Assembly: GCF_018691265.1 (NCBI RefSeq)
Contig: NW_024881321.1
Coordinates: 24,773,698 to 24,837,697 of the forward strand
From: Tyto alba
Taxonomy: Eukaryota; Chordata; Aves; Strigiformes; Tytonidae
DNA length: 64,000 nucleotides
Reading direction: 5' to 3'
This document shows, one piece after another, positions 24,869-37,700 of the stretch (within the stretch, counting starts at the first letter, position 1; each line of letters starts with the position of its first letter). The translations under genes and the position numbers were made by a program. Under the pieces are notes generated by a model. It ran no database searches. It was not told the DNA's origin and worked only from the letters and a program-made list of their open reading frames with translations.

Positions 24869-24874
24869 AATAAA
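24869..24874 (+). terminator. LTR polyadenylation signal AATAAA
   Basis: AATAAA in the 3' part of the LTR, equivalent to 15825-15830 in the copy at 14919. Confidence 0.5.
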
Positions 24875-25058
24875 TTAAATTAATTTCCCCAAGCTGAGTC
24901 TGTTTTGCCCATGATGGTAACTGGTGAGTCATTTCTCCCTATCCTTATCTTGATCCACAAGCCTTTCATCATATTTTCTCTCCCTGTCCAGATGAGAAGG
25001 GTGGTGATAGAGTAGCTTTGGTGGGAACCTGACATCCACCCAGGATCAACCCACCACA

Positions 25059-25063
25059 GCACA
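25059..25063. repeat. Target-site duplication GCACA (right)
   Basis: Right-hand partner of GCACA at 24006-24010. Confidence 0.9.
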
Positions 25064-25129
25064 CAGAAATTCTCACAGCCTAGAAAACAAACAGGACAAT
25101 CTGGGGTGCTGCATATGGTCACAAGAATG

Positions 25130-25690
25130 CAACATTTTTGGTATCATTGAGGTGGGATAGCTTGCATGACTCAAGTGCTGTGACAAAAGGATCCGGGATC
25201 TTCAAGAAAGATAGCAGTAAATACGATGAGGAGGTTTCCCCTTCTGTTGAAGAGAAGCTCTGGTCTAGGGAGCTCCCCTCTGGGATGACTTGTGGCTCAG
25301 TGTCAGAGGAAGGGCAGTGTGAGTGATATGGTAGGAGTTTGTTCCAGATCACTCAGTCAAGATGAGAAAGAAGAAAAATTGTTCTTTAATATCTTAAGGA
25401 AGTGTCTGCATCATAGACCTGGGATCTTATGGGGGACCTTAAAATATCTGCCAGCTGCTGAAAGGGCAGTATGGCAGGACACAAACAGTTAAGGTTTCTA
25501 AAGGATGAAGATAATATTTTGCTTCAGCTACTAAGTGGAATAACTGAGGGGATACATGGATGGATCTTCTGTTTACTAATAAGGAAGAACTGTTTGGGAA
25601 TATGACAATCAATGGCAGGCTTGTCTGCAGTTGCCAACAAACAGTAGAGTTCAGACCCTGGACTTCAGATGAACAGACTTCAGTTTATTC
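25130..25690 (+). pseudogene. CR1-like ORF2 endonuclease relic
   Basis: Broken plus-strand frames follow the order of the apurinic endonuclease domain of CR1 ORF2. They are LRWDSLHDSSAV with FKKDS (about 25147-25215; compare the family's WWDxSHDWSA...FRKDR), then EEKLWSREL near 25250, LMGDLKISASC near 25430 (family GDFNLPDICW), MAGHKQLRFLK and NILLQLLSG (25470-25545), and LLIRKNCLG before a stop. The Asp-Phe-Asn of the GDFN motif is altered here. Several frame changes separate the pieces, so it is a dead, old copy. It begins within about 70 bp of the LTR at 24011-25058. Confidence 0.7.
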
Positions 25691-25694
25691 ATGA

Positions 25695-28600
25695 AAATTG
25701 AAAGGTGGGTTCCCAGAGGCAGTTCTGAAGAGCAAGGATGCTCAAGAAAAGTGGCAGGTCTTTAAAGACAGAATCTTCCAAGGGCAAGAAGGATACATCA
25801 CAGTACAGTGATATGTCAGATCAACAGGGACTAATCAGGGAACTCGTATAACTGAAACTTGTATAAGTCTGAAAGTGAAAGCTTTGAATACATTGTGCAG
25901 CTAACTCACAAAAGGATAATATATGTGGGAGTGGTAAGGATGTAGGATAAAAGGCCACAGCATCTCTTTTATTGGTATTTTTTTGGTTGATTGATTTCAG
26001 TTTTTTTTTTGTTTGTTTGTTTGTTTGTTTTTGTTTTGTTTTTGGTTTTTTTTTTTTGTTTGTTTTTTTTTTTTTTTTAACAGGCTTGGAGAGGGTAGAT
26101 AGTGACAGCAGAATTGTCTGGGAGCTAAGGACTTAAAAAATTTGTCTGTACGTCCATCTCAGTCTTGCAGCTGTAAAAATAAGAACTTTTTATGGAAGGT
26201 ACTGGGTGGACAGTCTTAGCATCCTCAGAAACTTTGGCATTTCCTTTCCTCAGAGCCTGGATAATAGGGACGGGTAGTCAAACAGTGATGCAGTGAACGA
26301 AAAATCTCAGCAAAGATCAATTTGTCTTTTCTGTAAACATCTGTGTGCTACACTAAGTTGCTAAATAGTTTCTCCCCAAACTATGACTTTTGGTTGTGTT
26401 TTTTTTGTTTGTTTGGTTGGTTTGTTTTTTGTAAGCAGCCTTTTAAGAGTTTTGGATCTTATATGGATTTGATGGTGCTGGCTAGCAAGAACCAAACAGC
26501 AGCTGCTGTAAATTACATCTATGTAATTTGAGGAAACAAAATAACAAAGTAGCATAGAAACACTAATTTGACTGCCTGAAATCAATAGTGCTCTTTAAAA
26601 TGATACAGCATTTCCAAGCAACTCTGAAGGTGGATGTCAAATAAAAGTTAAAGTGAAGAACACAGAAGTAGGAATTTCAGTTCTTAACATTCTATATCTT
26701 CCATGAACTCCTAACTTTAAAAGGTCTATTAAAGTCTACCTGTTTTCTTAAATACATCAGCTTTGAGACCTAACAAATACTGCTTTCCTTTTGTGAATGC
26801 AGCACATAATTTGATCCAGGAACACAGCTGTGTCCAGACTATTACTGAATCCCTGATCTTCATAGATTGTCTCTTGTCCTTCATGGTTCATAAGGATGGC
26901 ATTCCTGGTGGAGCTTCAAATTATTGATGGCTCTTCCCCAGCTAAAGAGTCCAATGTCATACAAAATTGTCATCCTAAACACGAGCAATCCAGAGAACAA
27001 GAATATTTATATAGTATTTCATAGATTTATTCAAAATTAAATTGTTATTTGCTCTGAGACAACTCACTGTGAGAAATAGAGTGCATTCCCTTGATAAATA
27101 ATTTACTGTGAATCATTCACTGACCTACATAATAAGCTTGTCTTCATATATAGCAGCTGATTTTCCTTTTCAGAATATATGTGTTGGTTTTCATGATTAT
27201 CTATAGGAATCAGTATATTGTTAAAACTAAAGAAGACACTACAGTGTAATCTCCTGTGAAATTGGTTAAAAAATGTTCCTCAAAATACTTTCTATTGTAA
27301 AATGCATTTTCTTCTAAGCCAATTACATATTTGCTTTATTTACTCTTTCATCTTAATATTAATTTACCTGACCTGACACCTGTGAAAAAGTAATTTTAAG
27401 AAATATTATGAAACTCTAGTGTTAAGTATTTTACACTGCTCTTACTGAGATTCATGAAATAATATGACAATATCAAATTTAGTTTTGAAATAAGCCAAGA
27501 ACAACACTCAAAGTTAATCAAGTTTATTTAGCTATTAAATAATTTTCTAAATTATTATTTTGAATCAAAATTAGTAAAATATAGTTTATTTCCTGAGAAG
27601 AAACAAAAAATATTTTTAAGTTTGGAATAAAAGTATAATTAACACTTGAAATTCCCTTCGAAACTATCATTCTGAATTCAGTTCAGATCTAGTCTAATGG
27701 CTGTTAAGTGGGAGTCAGGAACTGCAGTGTGATTCATTTACATCTGAGTAGTACTCCTAGGCTGCTTTTTAGTCAATTGCAAGAGTGCTATTCATTTGAT
27801 CTATTTTATACATCTAATATAAAACAAGACTGAGTGCTTATTGGAAGTGCCTCTTTCTCTTTATTGACTACAATGGACATGTAGAGTGAATAACTTAGAG
27901 GAAGAGGCTTACATTTGGTCAGATGAATTGTTGCTGCTCACTCGCTATATTATCTTGACAAAATTGCTTCATGTTTCCTTCAGCTAATGTACAATTTCAC
28001 TACTGTATCATTGTAATGTTCTTATTAAATGTTTAGTACACTTGGATGGAAAGGCAGTTAAACTACATCACTCACTTAATGGAGAAGTTTCTGATCTTTT
28101 CAGAAAGTTGAGGAGAGATGGAAAACGTATTACACATCTAAAAGGTTACTAGGATCCTCTGTCTTTAAAAATACAGACATTAACAGTGAGAGTATTAATG
28201 TGAGAGTATTCTGAACACGATCTCACTGTGTTCATAGATGTATTAAGCCTATGAAGTGAAGCTTTTGAATTTGGCAGTAAAAATGTATGATTGCTTTTAT
28301 ATATGCATATGTTTTTTCATGCATCTAGAAAAGGATAATTACTTAACACATTTAATTGCATAAAAAGATATAAATCAGAGATAATTACTACACATAACTA
28401 AAGTTGATATATATTATAGTGAACATGAATGGTAGGCTAAAGTAAATGTAACTGCTTATGAATATTTAAGTGCTTACACTGGAAGTCATCTGGTCCAAAA
28501 CCCCCAGTCAAAGCAGGGCAACTTTGAAATTTTATCAGATTGTTCAGAGCTTTGTCCTGTCAGAAAACTTCAAGAATGGATTATTCACAGTTTCTAAGGG

Positions 28601-30500
28601 TAACATTTTAAAGTGTTTAATCACTCTTACTGTGATCACATTTTTTTCCTGAACTGGTCTTGTTTGAATTTGTAAAATTCTTCATTTCTCCTTTGAATGG
28701 TACTCTACTAAGATTGTCATTAATTCTTTATTTTTAAAATCATGCAACTTGTCTATTGTTTAATGCTACATAATGTCAGAATCATATTTTTTTTATTTTC
28801 AAAATTAAATGTAGTGCAAGACAGATGTAGATTTCCTGTATAATGGAAATAGACACCTCCAGAGAATAACACTTCTAATCTCTTACCTATTTATTTTAAG
28901 AATAAATTAATTGTCACCTAGAAATATCATTTATTCCTTAAAAAACCATGAAAACAATAAATTAAATAAACTCTTCTTTTTTAAATTGAATGTACATTTG
29001 CTTTATATTAGCCAGTGTCTTTTGTAATATATTTAATAATCAGACAGCAGGTGGACATCTCAATTTAGCAGCAGTGAATTGCCTAGGAGTCTTACTGATT
29101 ATTTATCAACAATTGGAAGCTGGATCCATACAATGAGTGATAGCAAAAAAAAAAAAATTTTTTTTTCATGTTTTAATTTTATTTTTTAAAAGAGATTTTT
29201 TTTTTAATTTGACTATTACATAAGCCATATGATTTTCTGATTTCTGCAAATAATACAGTTAGGCCAGTTTAAAGCAGATATTTTTGTCTACTTTGTGTTG
29301 CACAATTTATTGATTAAGCTGGTCATTATTTGTTATTTTCTTGATGTCAGTTAAAATCAGTGTTAACCTTTTTATTGTTCTATTTAATTATGGAAAAAAA
29401 CATGATTTACAAAACACTAATCAAATAGTATGTAAGAGATGAAATACCAATGCTTAGGAAATACAGGTTTCTCCAGAATATTCAAAAAGTATTAATTTTG
29501 GAGAAAATTGTAAAATTTATCTCTAAGGAAAAGGAAGGGAAAATAAAGGATATTACTGCATTAGTGGACTGTTCTGTGATCTTCAGCTTGTTGAATCCTT
29601 TTCCTCATTACTCCATCCTCTTGTTTTTCTTTCTCTACTGCAGAATATGTAGCTATTCTTGTATAAATATATGACTAATATGGGTTAAATTAAAATTTAT
29701 AAACAGATTTTCATCTCAAGTCTTAAGTATGAATAGTTAGTATTATATATCTTCCCCTGATCCTTCAGATGAGTGCATTCAAATCCATGCATTAAAATAT
29801 ACTATTGTATGATGTTTAGTAAGAAGTTATTAATTACATATATTTAAATATATATATATATATAACTGTAGGGTTTTTTAAAAAAATAACAAACAAAACC
29901 CACCAACAAGTAGCAACTCTTTCTCAAAAGAGAGGATCCATTACTCAGTAGGGAAACATATTTTCAACACCAACTCAATTATTATTTGTAAACAAGTGTA
30001 GACACAGAAAAAAAGAAACACATTCTAAACTTTCAGAAAAGAACACAGACCATTGTCAAAGAAGGAGTAGATGTTTAGATGACATCCACTTATTTTAAGA
30101 GAATGACAATTTTTAGGGGGAGGGGCAGACACAGAGCAGGAGGCCAGTATTTAAGAACCTCTACCAATGCAGATTTCTCAGAGGAAGACCCTGTTTCGTC
30201 ATTTTCATTTTTTTTTTACTAATGTCACACCTCTCTACCTGCACAACTTCTCTAAATTCCAGTGCTTAAAAAAAAAAAAAAATAAAGAAATTCAACAGAT
30301 AATGTTATGGATGGAGTCATGCACTTCACTCATGACAGAAGGAGCAATATACTTTATTGATATAGCAAAGTTCAATAGTAAATTTGACAATGGTTTAACA
30401 AGTCTGATGAGGAGATATTCTTGATTATTTACTTCATAGAGGACAGGGTCAAACAAAACTGTCAGGAGATACTCCTGTTGAGTCACAATATTCAGAAAGT
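25695..30500. other. AT-rich DNA, no gene seen
   Basis: No gene or repeat family is recognised. Low-complexity patches are TTTG/T-rich at 25975-26077, an A13-T9 palindrome at 29145-29166, (TA)n near 29842-29865 and short A/T runs. Frames of 60-85 codons show no domain and AT-driven composition. Confidence 0.6.
25975..26077. repeat. T-rich / (TTTG)n low-complexity tract
   Basis: About 100 bp of T with regular TTTG units on the plus strand. Confidence 0.9.
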
Positions 30501-30539
30501 ACCTTCTTTCTTTCTAATTTCCTTCTCAGAGAGGAGTGT

Positions 30540-30930
30540 AGGTGTGGCTGGATCTGTTCCTAGTCCCAGACTTGGTCAATGGTTTATGTCTAAAGGATTT
30601 ATATATGTTCAATCGACCCTTTATATCACTTCACTAAGATTTCAGTTTAGCATGCTATTAATCACTTACCAAGAATCTGTTGTGGCAAGGAATCTCTCAG
30701 TCTTGAGAAGTAGTCTTGAGAGGTGTCCTTACTCCAAGGGAGATCCTGGTGCATAGCCAGTTCCCATGCAGTAGAGCTCACTCGGCCCTGGGCTGTTTAC
30801 TATTTATAAAGATGAATCACCTATAGTCATATTTGCATATGGTCAAGATGCCTGGCTCACTGTTCCAGACAGTCCTTGGCTACCATGTTGTCACCTGTTC
30901 CCCAAAATCCAGAGGAAGATGGAGTAATGA
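30540..30930 (-). mobile_element. Probable LTR fragment, ERVL-like
   Basis: On the minus strand a TTTATAAATAG box (plus-strand 30801-30811) is followed by GAGCTCTACTGCATGGG, a GATCTCCCTTGGAGTAAGG segment and GAGAGATTCCTTGCCACAAC. This layout resembles the promoter and R/U5 part of avian ERVL-like LTRs. The ends are not clear and no target duplication was found, so boundaries are approximate and the class is tentative. Confidence 0.5.
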
Positions 30931-31028
30931 GCACAGTGCCAAATAGCTATCAGTGTCCAATAAAAAATGACTGTATGGCAAAACTTGTTTTCATAATATC
31001 ATATTATTGTATTGAGCATAGGTAAGTC

Positions 31029-31885
31029 AAGCGGTTTGCAGTGGATGGGAGCTACAGGGGTGACCTCTGTGAGGAGATGCCATGGGCTGCCTCATGCCAG
31101 ACACAGCCAGTTCCAGACACCTGCAAAACAGACCCACCACAGGACACAGATGAGCCACCCAGCCAAGATGGTGGTGTCTCAGATAAAACATATTTAAGAA
31201 AAGGTGAAATACATTGCAGCAGTTGTAAGGGAGGAAGGGAAAAAAAACTGTGAGAAATGGCTCTACAGACACCAGAGTTAGTAAAAAAGTAGAGGGAGAA
31301 GGTGCTCTGGGTGCTGTAGTGGAGATTCCCCTGCAGCCTGTCATACCACTGGAGCAGGTATTTCCCTGTATCCTGTGGAGAAGTATTTCCTACAGCAAGT
31401 AGGTATGGACTGAAGGAAGCTGCAGCCTGTGCACAAGCCAAGATGAAGGAGGATCTTGACAAGAAATGGGGCCCACAGAGGACCCATGCCACGGCAGGCT
31501 TATCCTGAAGGACTGAGGCCCATGGAAAGGACCATGCTGGAGCACAGGAAAGGTATGAGGAGGAAGGGCTGGCAGAGAGGAACTGTTATGAATTGACCAT
31601 AATTCCCCCATTCGCCATCCTCCCATGCTACTTGGGATGTCAGGGGAGGAGGTAGAGGAGTGGGGAATGAAGAAATGACATTCTGCCTGTGGAGCTGGGG
31701 GGGGAGGACATTGCTTTCATTTTTTTTGTTCTTTGTTTCTCACCATCCTACTCTAATTGGCAAATTACTATTCTCCTATTTGAGTCTGTTTTATCTAGGA
31801 TGGTAACTGGCAGCTGATCCTCCTGTCTTTTATCTTGACTCATGAGCTTTTCCATCTTATTTTCTCCCCGCATCTTGTTGACATC
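31029..31885 (+). mobile_element. Family 1 LTR, diverged copy
   Basis: This copy begins near 31029 with a remnant of the family start (GGTTTGCAGTGG) followed by GGAGCTACAGGGGTGACC. It keeps the TATTTAAG box at 31191-31198, a shortened repeat block (CACTGGAGCAGG near 31350, CATGCTGGAGCAC near 31535), and the terminal GAGTCTGTTTTATC...GATGGTAACTGG segment, also seen in the 24011 copy. The last part of the family LTR is missing or too diverged, and no target duplication is visible. Frames of 61-146 codons within are not conserved. Confidence 0.75.
31191..31198 (+). promoter_or_regulatory. LTR TATA-like box TATTTAAG
   Basis: Conserved position relative to the other family 1 copies. Confidence 0.5.
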
Positions 31886-31889
31886 CAAC

Positions 31890-34147
31890 TGTAGTTCTCA
31901 TTCTAGCCTTTGCAATGATCACTATAGCTAAATTTCCAAAATAATTACATAAAATCAGTTCCTGGGGAAAGAACATCTGTTGCAAGGTGAATGCAAACAA
32001 ATGTTAGAAAAAGAAAATTAATTGATAATCTATCTGGGATGTTATCGCCATCACTAAAAAAACATACAGAGTCATATTAAGCAAAATACTTAGAATCTTT
32101 AAGGGTGCTTTACATGTAATTTTGAAACATACATTAAGGAGATCAACCCAAGAAAACACTTTCTAAAACTTCTGGGATTTAAGTCTCAAAATATTCCTAA
32201 TACCAAAGGCTTGTTACATAATAATCTGTGTACATAAAAGAAGCAAAAATCCGGTTCTTAAACATTTCTCAAGGAAATTTTCTTCTACTGATTCTTCACC
32301 ACAGAGAACAAAATAAAGAATCATCACCTTAGAATATAGCCTGAGAGGAAGGAGAATCTTGTTCCCTGAAGTTTTGGTGGCTACTCTGCAATTGATCCAA
32401 AATAACTTTAACCATACAAAACCGATTCAGCCAGTTAAAATACCTCCTAATAACTAGTGAAGAGAGATATGCATCCCCAGAGGACATTGCCTAAAACATT
32501 TATCTTGGCTTAGCATGAATTGTCTGAATGAGATGCTTATCTATCTTGCCTTTCATTATAGGATGAATAACATACACTTCCTATCTATTTTTAAGATTGA
32601 TAGAAGGACAGCTGGAATTCAACCCTACAGTTCTATAGACATGACACATTTCTTAACTCATTCAGAATCTAGGTGCAATATGTTTGGTAGTGACAAAAGG
32701 TTTTGCAGATTGTTGTGACTACTATAGTCCATACCTTGAAAAGAAAGGATGACTCTTTTTCCTTGCCCATTCAAATTATTTCCTCCCCCTTCTGATGTGA
32801 CTAAAGGATATGAGCCCATGATGGGTTTATGGTAATCATTTCTGGAAGAATTGCTAATTTTCAGAATATTTTCTTAACTTGGAATATCTTTGCTTTATTT
32901 ATCATCCAGTTCCAGCTGTCAGCATGTTACAATGAGTACTTCCTATTATTATACCAAACTTCTTTGTCTGAAAAATACAGCTTTTAACAACCAAGTAACT
33001 AATACTGCATAGGTGATTATGGGAGCCATTGTGATCACATACGAACAGAGTAGGAACAGCTGGTCAAATAATGTAGATCATAATATACAAATATCCTCAC
33101 TAATACACAGCAGTGAGTTAATTGTTCTGTGTGAGCCATTATTGTCCATTGTTCCTGATTATACAAATTGCAACTAGCCATCCAAAAAAGTCTGTGAATC
33201 CTGGATATCTTTTTGAAGTTAGTATGAATAATTATTTGTCTAAACTTCGTTCATAGGATAGCAGTCATAATTCACCATTATCTCTTATTCTTTGTTATCC
33301 TATTTAGTATAGTGCGATGTAAGCCAATCTGGGAGCAAAAACAATACCATATAAGATGAGCAATCATACACTAAAAATAACAAATAGTGACTAGCAGCTG
33401 TGAACAGGCCATAGGCAAATACATATGAATAACGAATACATTCACAGACTCAGCATTAGTTTGCAAGCAATTCACAGATAGAAAAAAAGACAAAATTTGT
33501 AATTAATAGTATTTATTATGAATAATACAGTTGGTTGTACATCTTGGCAATTGTCATGACACTTTCTAACCATTTTTTTTTCATTGAGATCTGAATATTT
33601 ATATCTTTCATATATAAGTCCTCTCAGCCTAAGTCTTAGATGAAACTCCTTCAGTTCCTAAAGTGATACAAAAAATCTCATTCCACTTGAAATCTTCACT
33701 CTTTCTAGAGGTATTAATTTATTATAGTTGTGATTATCTACATTCTAAAGGATTACCATTCATATTATCTAAAATTACAAAGTATGGCAACTTGTTCCTT
33801 TTCCTTTTCAGTGAAAGGCTTACAGACAAGTAATGCAATTTCTATGCAAAGTGGGGATTTTTTCTTGCATTTAGTTCCTATTGTAAAATGATAGAATTAA
33901 AAGAACAAGATTAACCTGTACCCAAAGTCCTCATTTACCTTCACTTTCCTGAGAAAAGGTCCTGATCTTACTCAGAAATGTTATTCTGCACTTTGACAAA
34001 AATCCCCTTAATATTTATTTCTTATTTATTTTACAAACATTCAATTTAAGAAACTGAAAAGCAATGTTTAATTGCCATAAACTTAAGAATATATCTGATA
34101 TCTTTTATCTCCTAACAATTAATTATTCTCTTAACAAGTAAGGTAGA
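31890..34147. other. AT-rich DNA, no gene seen
   Basis: No recognisable gene, RNA or repeat family. Confidence 0.6.
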
Positions 34148-34152
34148 CATAC
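34148..34152. repeat. Target-site duplication CATAC (left)
   Basis: CATAC precedes the LTR and is repeated exactly at 34769-34773. Confidence 0.9.
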
Positions 34153-34768
34153 TGTGGCAGGTGCACATGTCCCGATAAAGGCTGAAATTTCTTGACCTCT
34201 GAAAGGAAAGAGTTCAAACTAGAAGCTGTGGTTTGGAGGTCAAGCTACTCAGCCCACTTTGTGACTTTGATCATGTACACATCTTGGTCAGTGACAGCCA
34301 TCACATACACACCTTGGTCAAAAGGCAAGGCGCTTCAGTTGGCAGACAAGGCCCTCAGCCAGCCAAAGAAATGACTCAGTCAAGAGAAGTTTCTAGACCA
34401 CTGACCATATATGACTGCAGATCAAGGTTGACTAGTGTATAAATGGAGTCCCATTGGAGGGAAAATTGATCCAGTCCTCCTTGGAGCAGCGGGTCTGCAG
34501 GCAGGGACTCTCCCCTTAGGTTGGGACCCCTCCTAAAGAAAGTCCTCAAGGTTGAGAGCCCACATCTTCTAGGTTAGTGATAAGTGCATTTTGGGTTATC
34601 ATTCCTAAAATTTAAGAATTCTTAAGTCAGTTGTGCAGTAATTAAGCCCTCTTGCATCATTGAATCTGTGGGTTTCTAATGTTGTCATAGTTCTAAATTA
34701 TTTTGATAAAAAGGAACCTTGTTAAATTTAATACCTGTCTAAATTAGATTGTGTGTGCCCCTGCAACA
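34153..34768 (+). mobile_element. Complete 616-bp solo LTR, probable ERVL-like
   Basis: It starts TGTGGCAGGTGCACATG and ends CCCCTGCAACA, giving the TG...CA ends of retroviral LTRs, with a perfect 5-bp target duplication CATAC. A TATAAA box at 34438-34443 divides a U3-like part, with repeated CACATACACACCTTGGTCA-type text, from a downstream part. No strong AATAAA was identified. It shows no clear similarity to family 1. The 5-bp duplication suggests class III, which is an inference from duplication length only. No partner LTR or internal region is present. Confidence 0.88.
34438..34443 (+). promoter_or_regulatory. LTR TATA box TATAAA
   Basis: TATAAATGGAG lies 286 bp into the solo LTR, a normal place for the U3 core promoter. 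Confidence 0.6.
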
Positions 34769-34773
34769 CATAC
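34769..34773. repeat. Target-site duplication CATAC (right)
   Basis: Right-hand partner of CATAC at 34148-34152. Confidence 0.9.
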
Positions 34774-34774
34774 C

Positions 34775-37700
34775 CTATGCAATAGAAGGGCCACAATACA
34801 AAATTGTTGAAGTAAAATTGAAACCACCTTCCTATTCCCCAAGTAACCATGGTACAGAATATATGCTAGAGCAGAAACCAAAGAACTGCATATACAGAAA
34901 ACTGTATAAGGTTTTAATACTCGAAAGGAAAGTACTGGTGTTTTTTTAATTAAAAACATTCTGTCAAATACAAATGCATGTTACTGTAAAATCTGAATCA
35001 GACAAATCAATATGTAGTTTCTTTGTCAAATAACGTGTAGAGTCAATTCACAGAGATCAAGGTGGGAATTATCTCAAGAAATTCAGTATATTTTACAGAT
35101 AGACATCTAGCTTTGACTTAGTCACCACACTCTTCTTTCAACTGGAAAGGTATCAGTAAGCATACATTGATTTATCTGGGTTACTTCAGGATGAGACTAA
35201 TTATCCTCTAGAGCTACTCTCTTCTATTGACTATAAAAGGAATTAATTAGTTAGCTAGTTCAGAATAAGATGTCTAAAACAAGGTCAACACTGGTTTAGA
35301 TAAGACTATGGAGTAAACATGTAGTCCAAGAAAGAATTATCACAAAATTCACCAATTCTCCTGCAAAGTTTCTTACCTACTTTTGTTCAAATACATTGTT
35401 AATGTGGATCTTTTTCCCTAGGAAAAGAATCAGGGAAGGAATTGACTTCAGATACTAGATCCATCATCATTAAGATAAATCTATACTACTGAGTTGAACA
35501 TGATCCAGAAGACAGGTTAAAGCCTGCACAGAGCCAGCCAACCCTTGGCATATTATGGCTTGGCATTCTGTAGCATTGTCTCAAAGGCGGCACAGGTATT
35601 TGTCATGGTTGCCTCCAGTTCTGATTCCCTCCATTGCTTCCAGTTCTAATTTTCTCGGTAGCCAGTTTAAGGAATCTGTTGACAATCACATTCTATACAG
35701 TTAGATTTAAGTTCAGTGGAAACAAAAAAAAAAGGAATCATTACTTCAAGTCATCTTGGAAAGAATACAAATGAATCAGGCTATAGAAAAGAGAAATGAA
35801 GAATAAAAATCTAGGAAAAAGTGAGAAGTAAAATAGCTGATAAAGTTATTTAATCCCCTTTTGCATATGCATGACATACGTTTGTGTAATTTTACTTTGT
35901 TTTTTTTTTTTTTTTTTTCTATCTATATTCCTTACCTTATATATTATGCAATGCACTCTTTTCAAAATCAAAGACAATGCCATTTCAAAACAGAAGGTTA
36001 GGATGTTCTGTTCCTGGCCCTTTCTCATTTGCTGCACAGGATAGATGGTTCTCACTTAATGTGCAGCTACTCATTATTTTTGTTTTATTCTCATTGCTCA
36101 AGGTATGGCCTCAAGCCAAATTATTGCACACTATTTAAGCCCTACTCTGAAGACAGAGGTATTGATTTTGTTATAGACTTTCTTACAGCGATCCCCACTG
36201 ATGTATATGAGCACTTCACAAACAATTTATCTTCATAACTATCCAGTAAGGAGTATGGAAGGGAAGGGGAGTTTGCGGTGAAAGATCATATTCTCACCTT
36301 GGTACAGAACTGAAGTATATTGTGTCTAAGGTTATTTTGGAGTAACCAATGTGAGGTAGTATAAGACTTAATTTTTAAGAAAAATTTCCACTGAGTAATA
36401 CTTTCAATGTTCAAGCACACTATCTTTTGAACTTAGATGCTTTCTTTTGAAAAACAATCCCTTTTCAATTCAATTAAAACGTCAGGTTCAACAAAGAATT
36501 TGGATGCAAAAGAGTGTTGATATGGTAGCTGCGAATTATAGTTCCAAATTAAACGGAAGGTGCCTAGGGGAGAGCTAGAGACATGAGAAGGTTGATTGAA
36601 AAAAAAATAAACAATTGAGCAAAAAACCCCCTATCCATAAAGCCAGATATAGATAACAGGTAAAATGGAGAAGCAGCATTCACTAAAGGAACAACTATTT
36701 GACATTTAGTTCAGAGATCCAAAAGGTGGTACAAATCTGTATTGATATTCTGTGGTGACTCTCCTAATTATATGGCTGTATTAAGCATTTGATTAAGAAG
36801 GGAAAAGACCTGAACTGAATTTCACCTGAACTATGTTTGTCTCATGCTCTCTACATTACATTATTCTCATTAGATATTATTTGTGTTGGAGCGATACAAT
36901 GTGGAACAATTTAAAAAACAGAAAATAATTTGACATTATTTTTTTAAGATAACTTGATTTTCCCAAGAAATCATAAATTTTCAAAGTTTCCATTCAATTT
37001 TGGAAAAAAAAAAAACAAAAACAAACAAACAAAAAAAAAACCCAAAACCCATAAAAACATTAAAATATACTATCCAAATTTTCTTTAAAACAGGAAGTGT
37101 TGCACAACACCCTCAAATGACAGAAAAAGTCTTCATGTCACGTATTAGTCATCATTTTAGCTAAGAATTATTTTTTTCATGAGGAGAGTTAAATCAAGCT
37201 GAGGTTTACTTTTGGGTATATGAGTTATATCAAGCTCAGGTTTACTTTTGAGTATGGAGAGGGATTACGGAGTGTATCATAGGCCTACCATTGGCAGTAC
37301 CTAAGATGGCAAGTTCTCTTTTTTTTTTAAAAATATGCACTTATGAAGCCCTTAAGCTTGTACATTGTTACTGCAATTGAACCTCTCCCAGATTAAATTT
37401 TCACTGATCAGTTATCATCCATCAATTTGGCTGTGCATTTAGTATGAGCTGGTCACCTCACTGGACTATTTTCATGAAATTGAAGCTCATATTTGTAACC
37501 GCAGGCTTTGATTATGAAACCACTCTGCCAAAAACCGAAAGCTAAGACAATCACCCAGTTTTAAAACACTGACTAGATTTCCCATCTAAAAATGTGAGAA
37601 AAATAAACAAAATTTTTTTCACTCATAACCATGAGCTGAACATCAAGAAGTTTGGTCTTTCTTTTCTAGGCTGTAATTTGTGCTAATCCTGGAAGTTTGA

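Larger units (their letters stand above)
24011..25058 (+). mobile_element. Complete solo LTR, family 1 (best copy)
   Basis: This 1048-bp element is the best-preserved copy in the window. It starts TGTGTTGGGTTTGCATGG, ends CCCACCACA, and is flanked by a perfect 5-bp duplication (GCACA). It has a TATTTAAT box at 24191-24198, the degenerate 45-bp repeat block at about 24395-24672, and AATAAA at 24869-24874. No internal viral region or partner LTR is present, so it is a solo LTR. The 5-bp duplication favours class III (ERVL-like). Frames of 64-112 codons inside are repeat-driven and differ between copies. It landed just upstream of, or inside, an older CR1 endonuclease fragment. Confidence 0.92.

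Noticed and set aside
31052..31492. 146-codon minus frame
   Set aside because: Inside the diverged LTR at 31029-31885, antisense to it, with no recognisable domain and not conserved in other copies.
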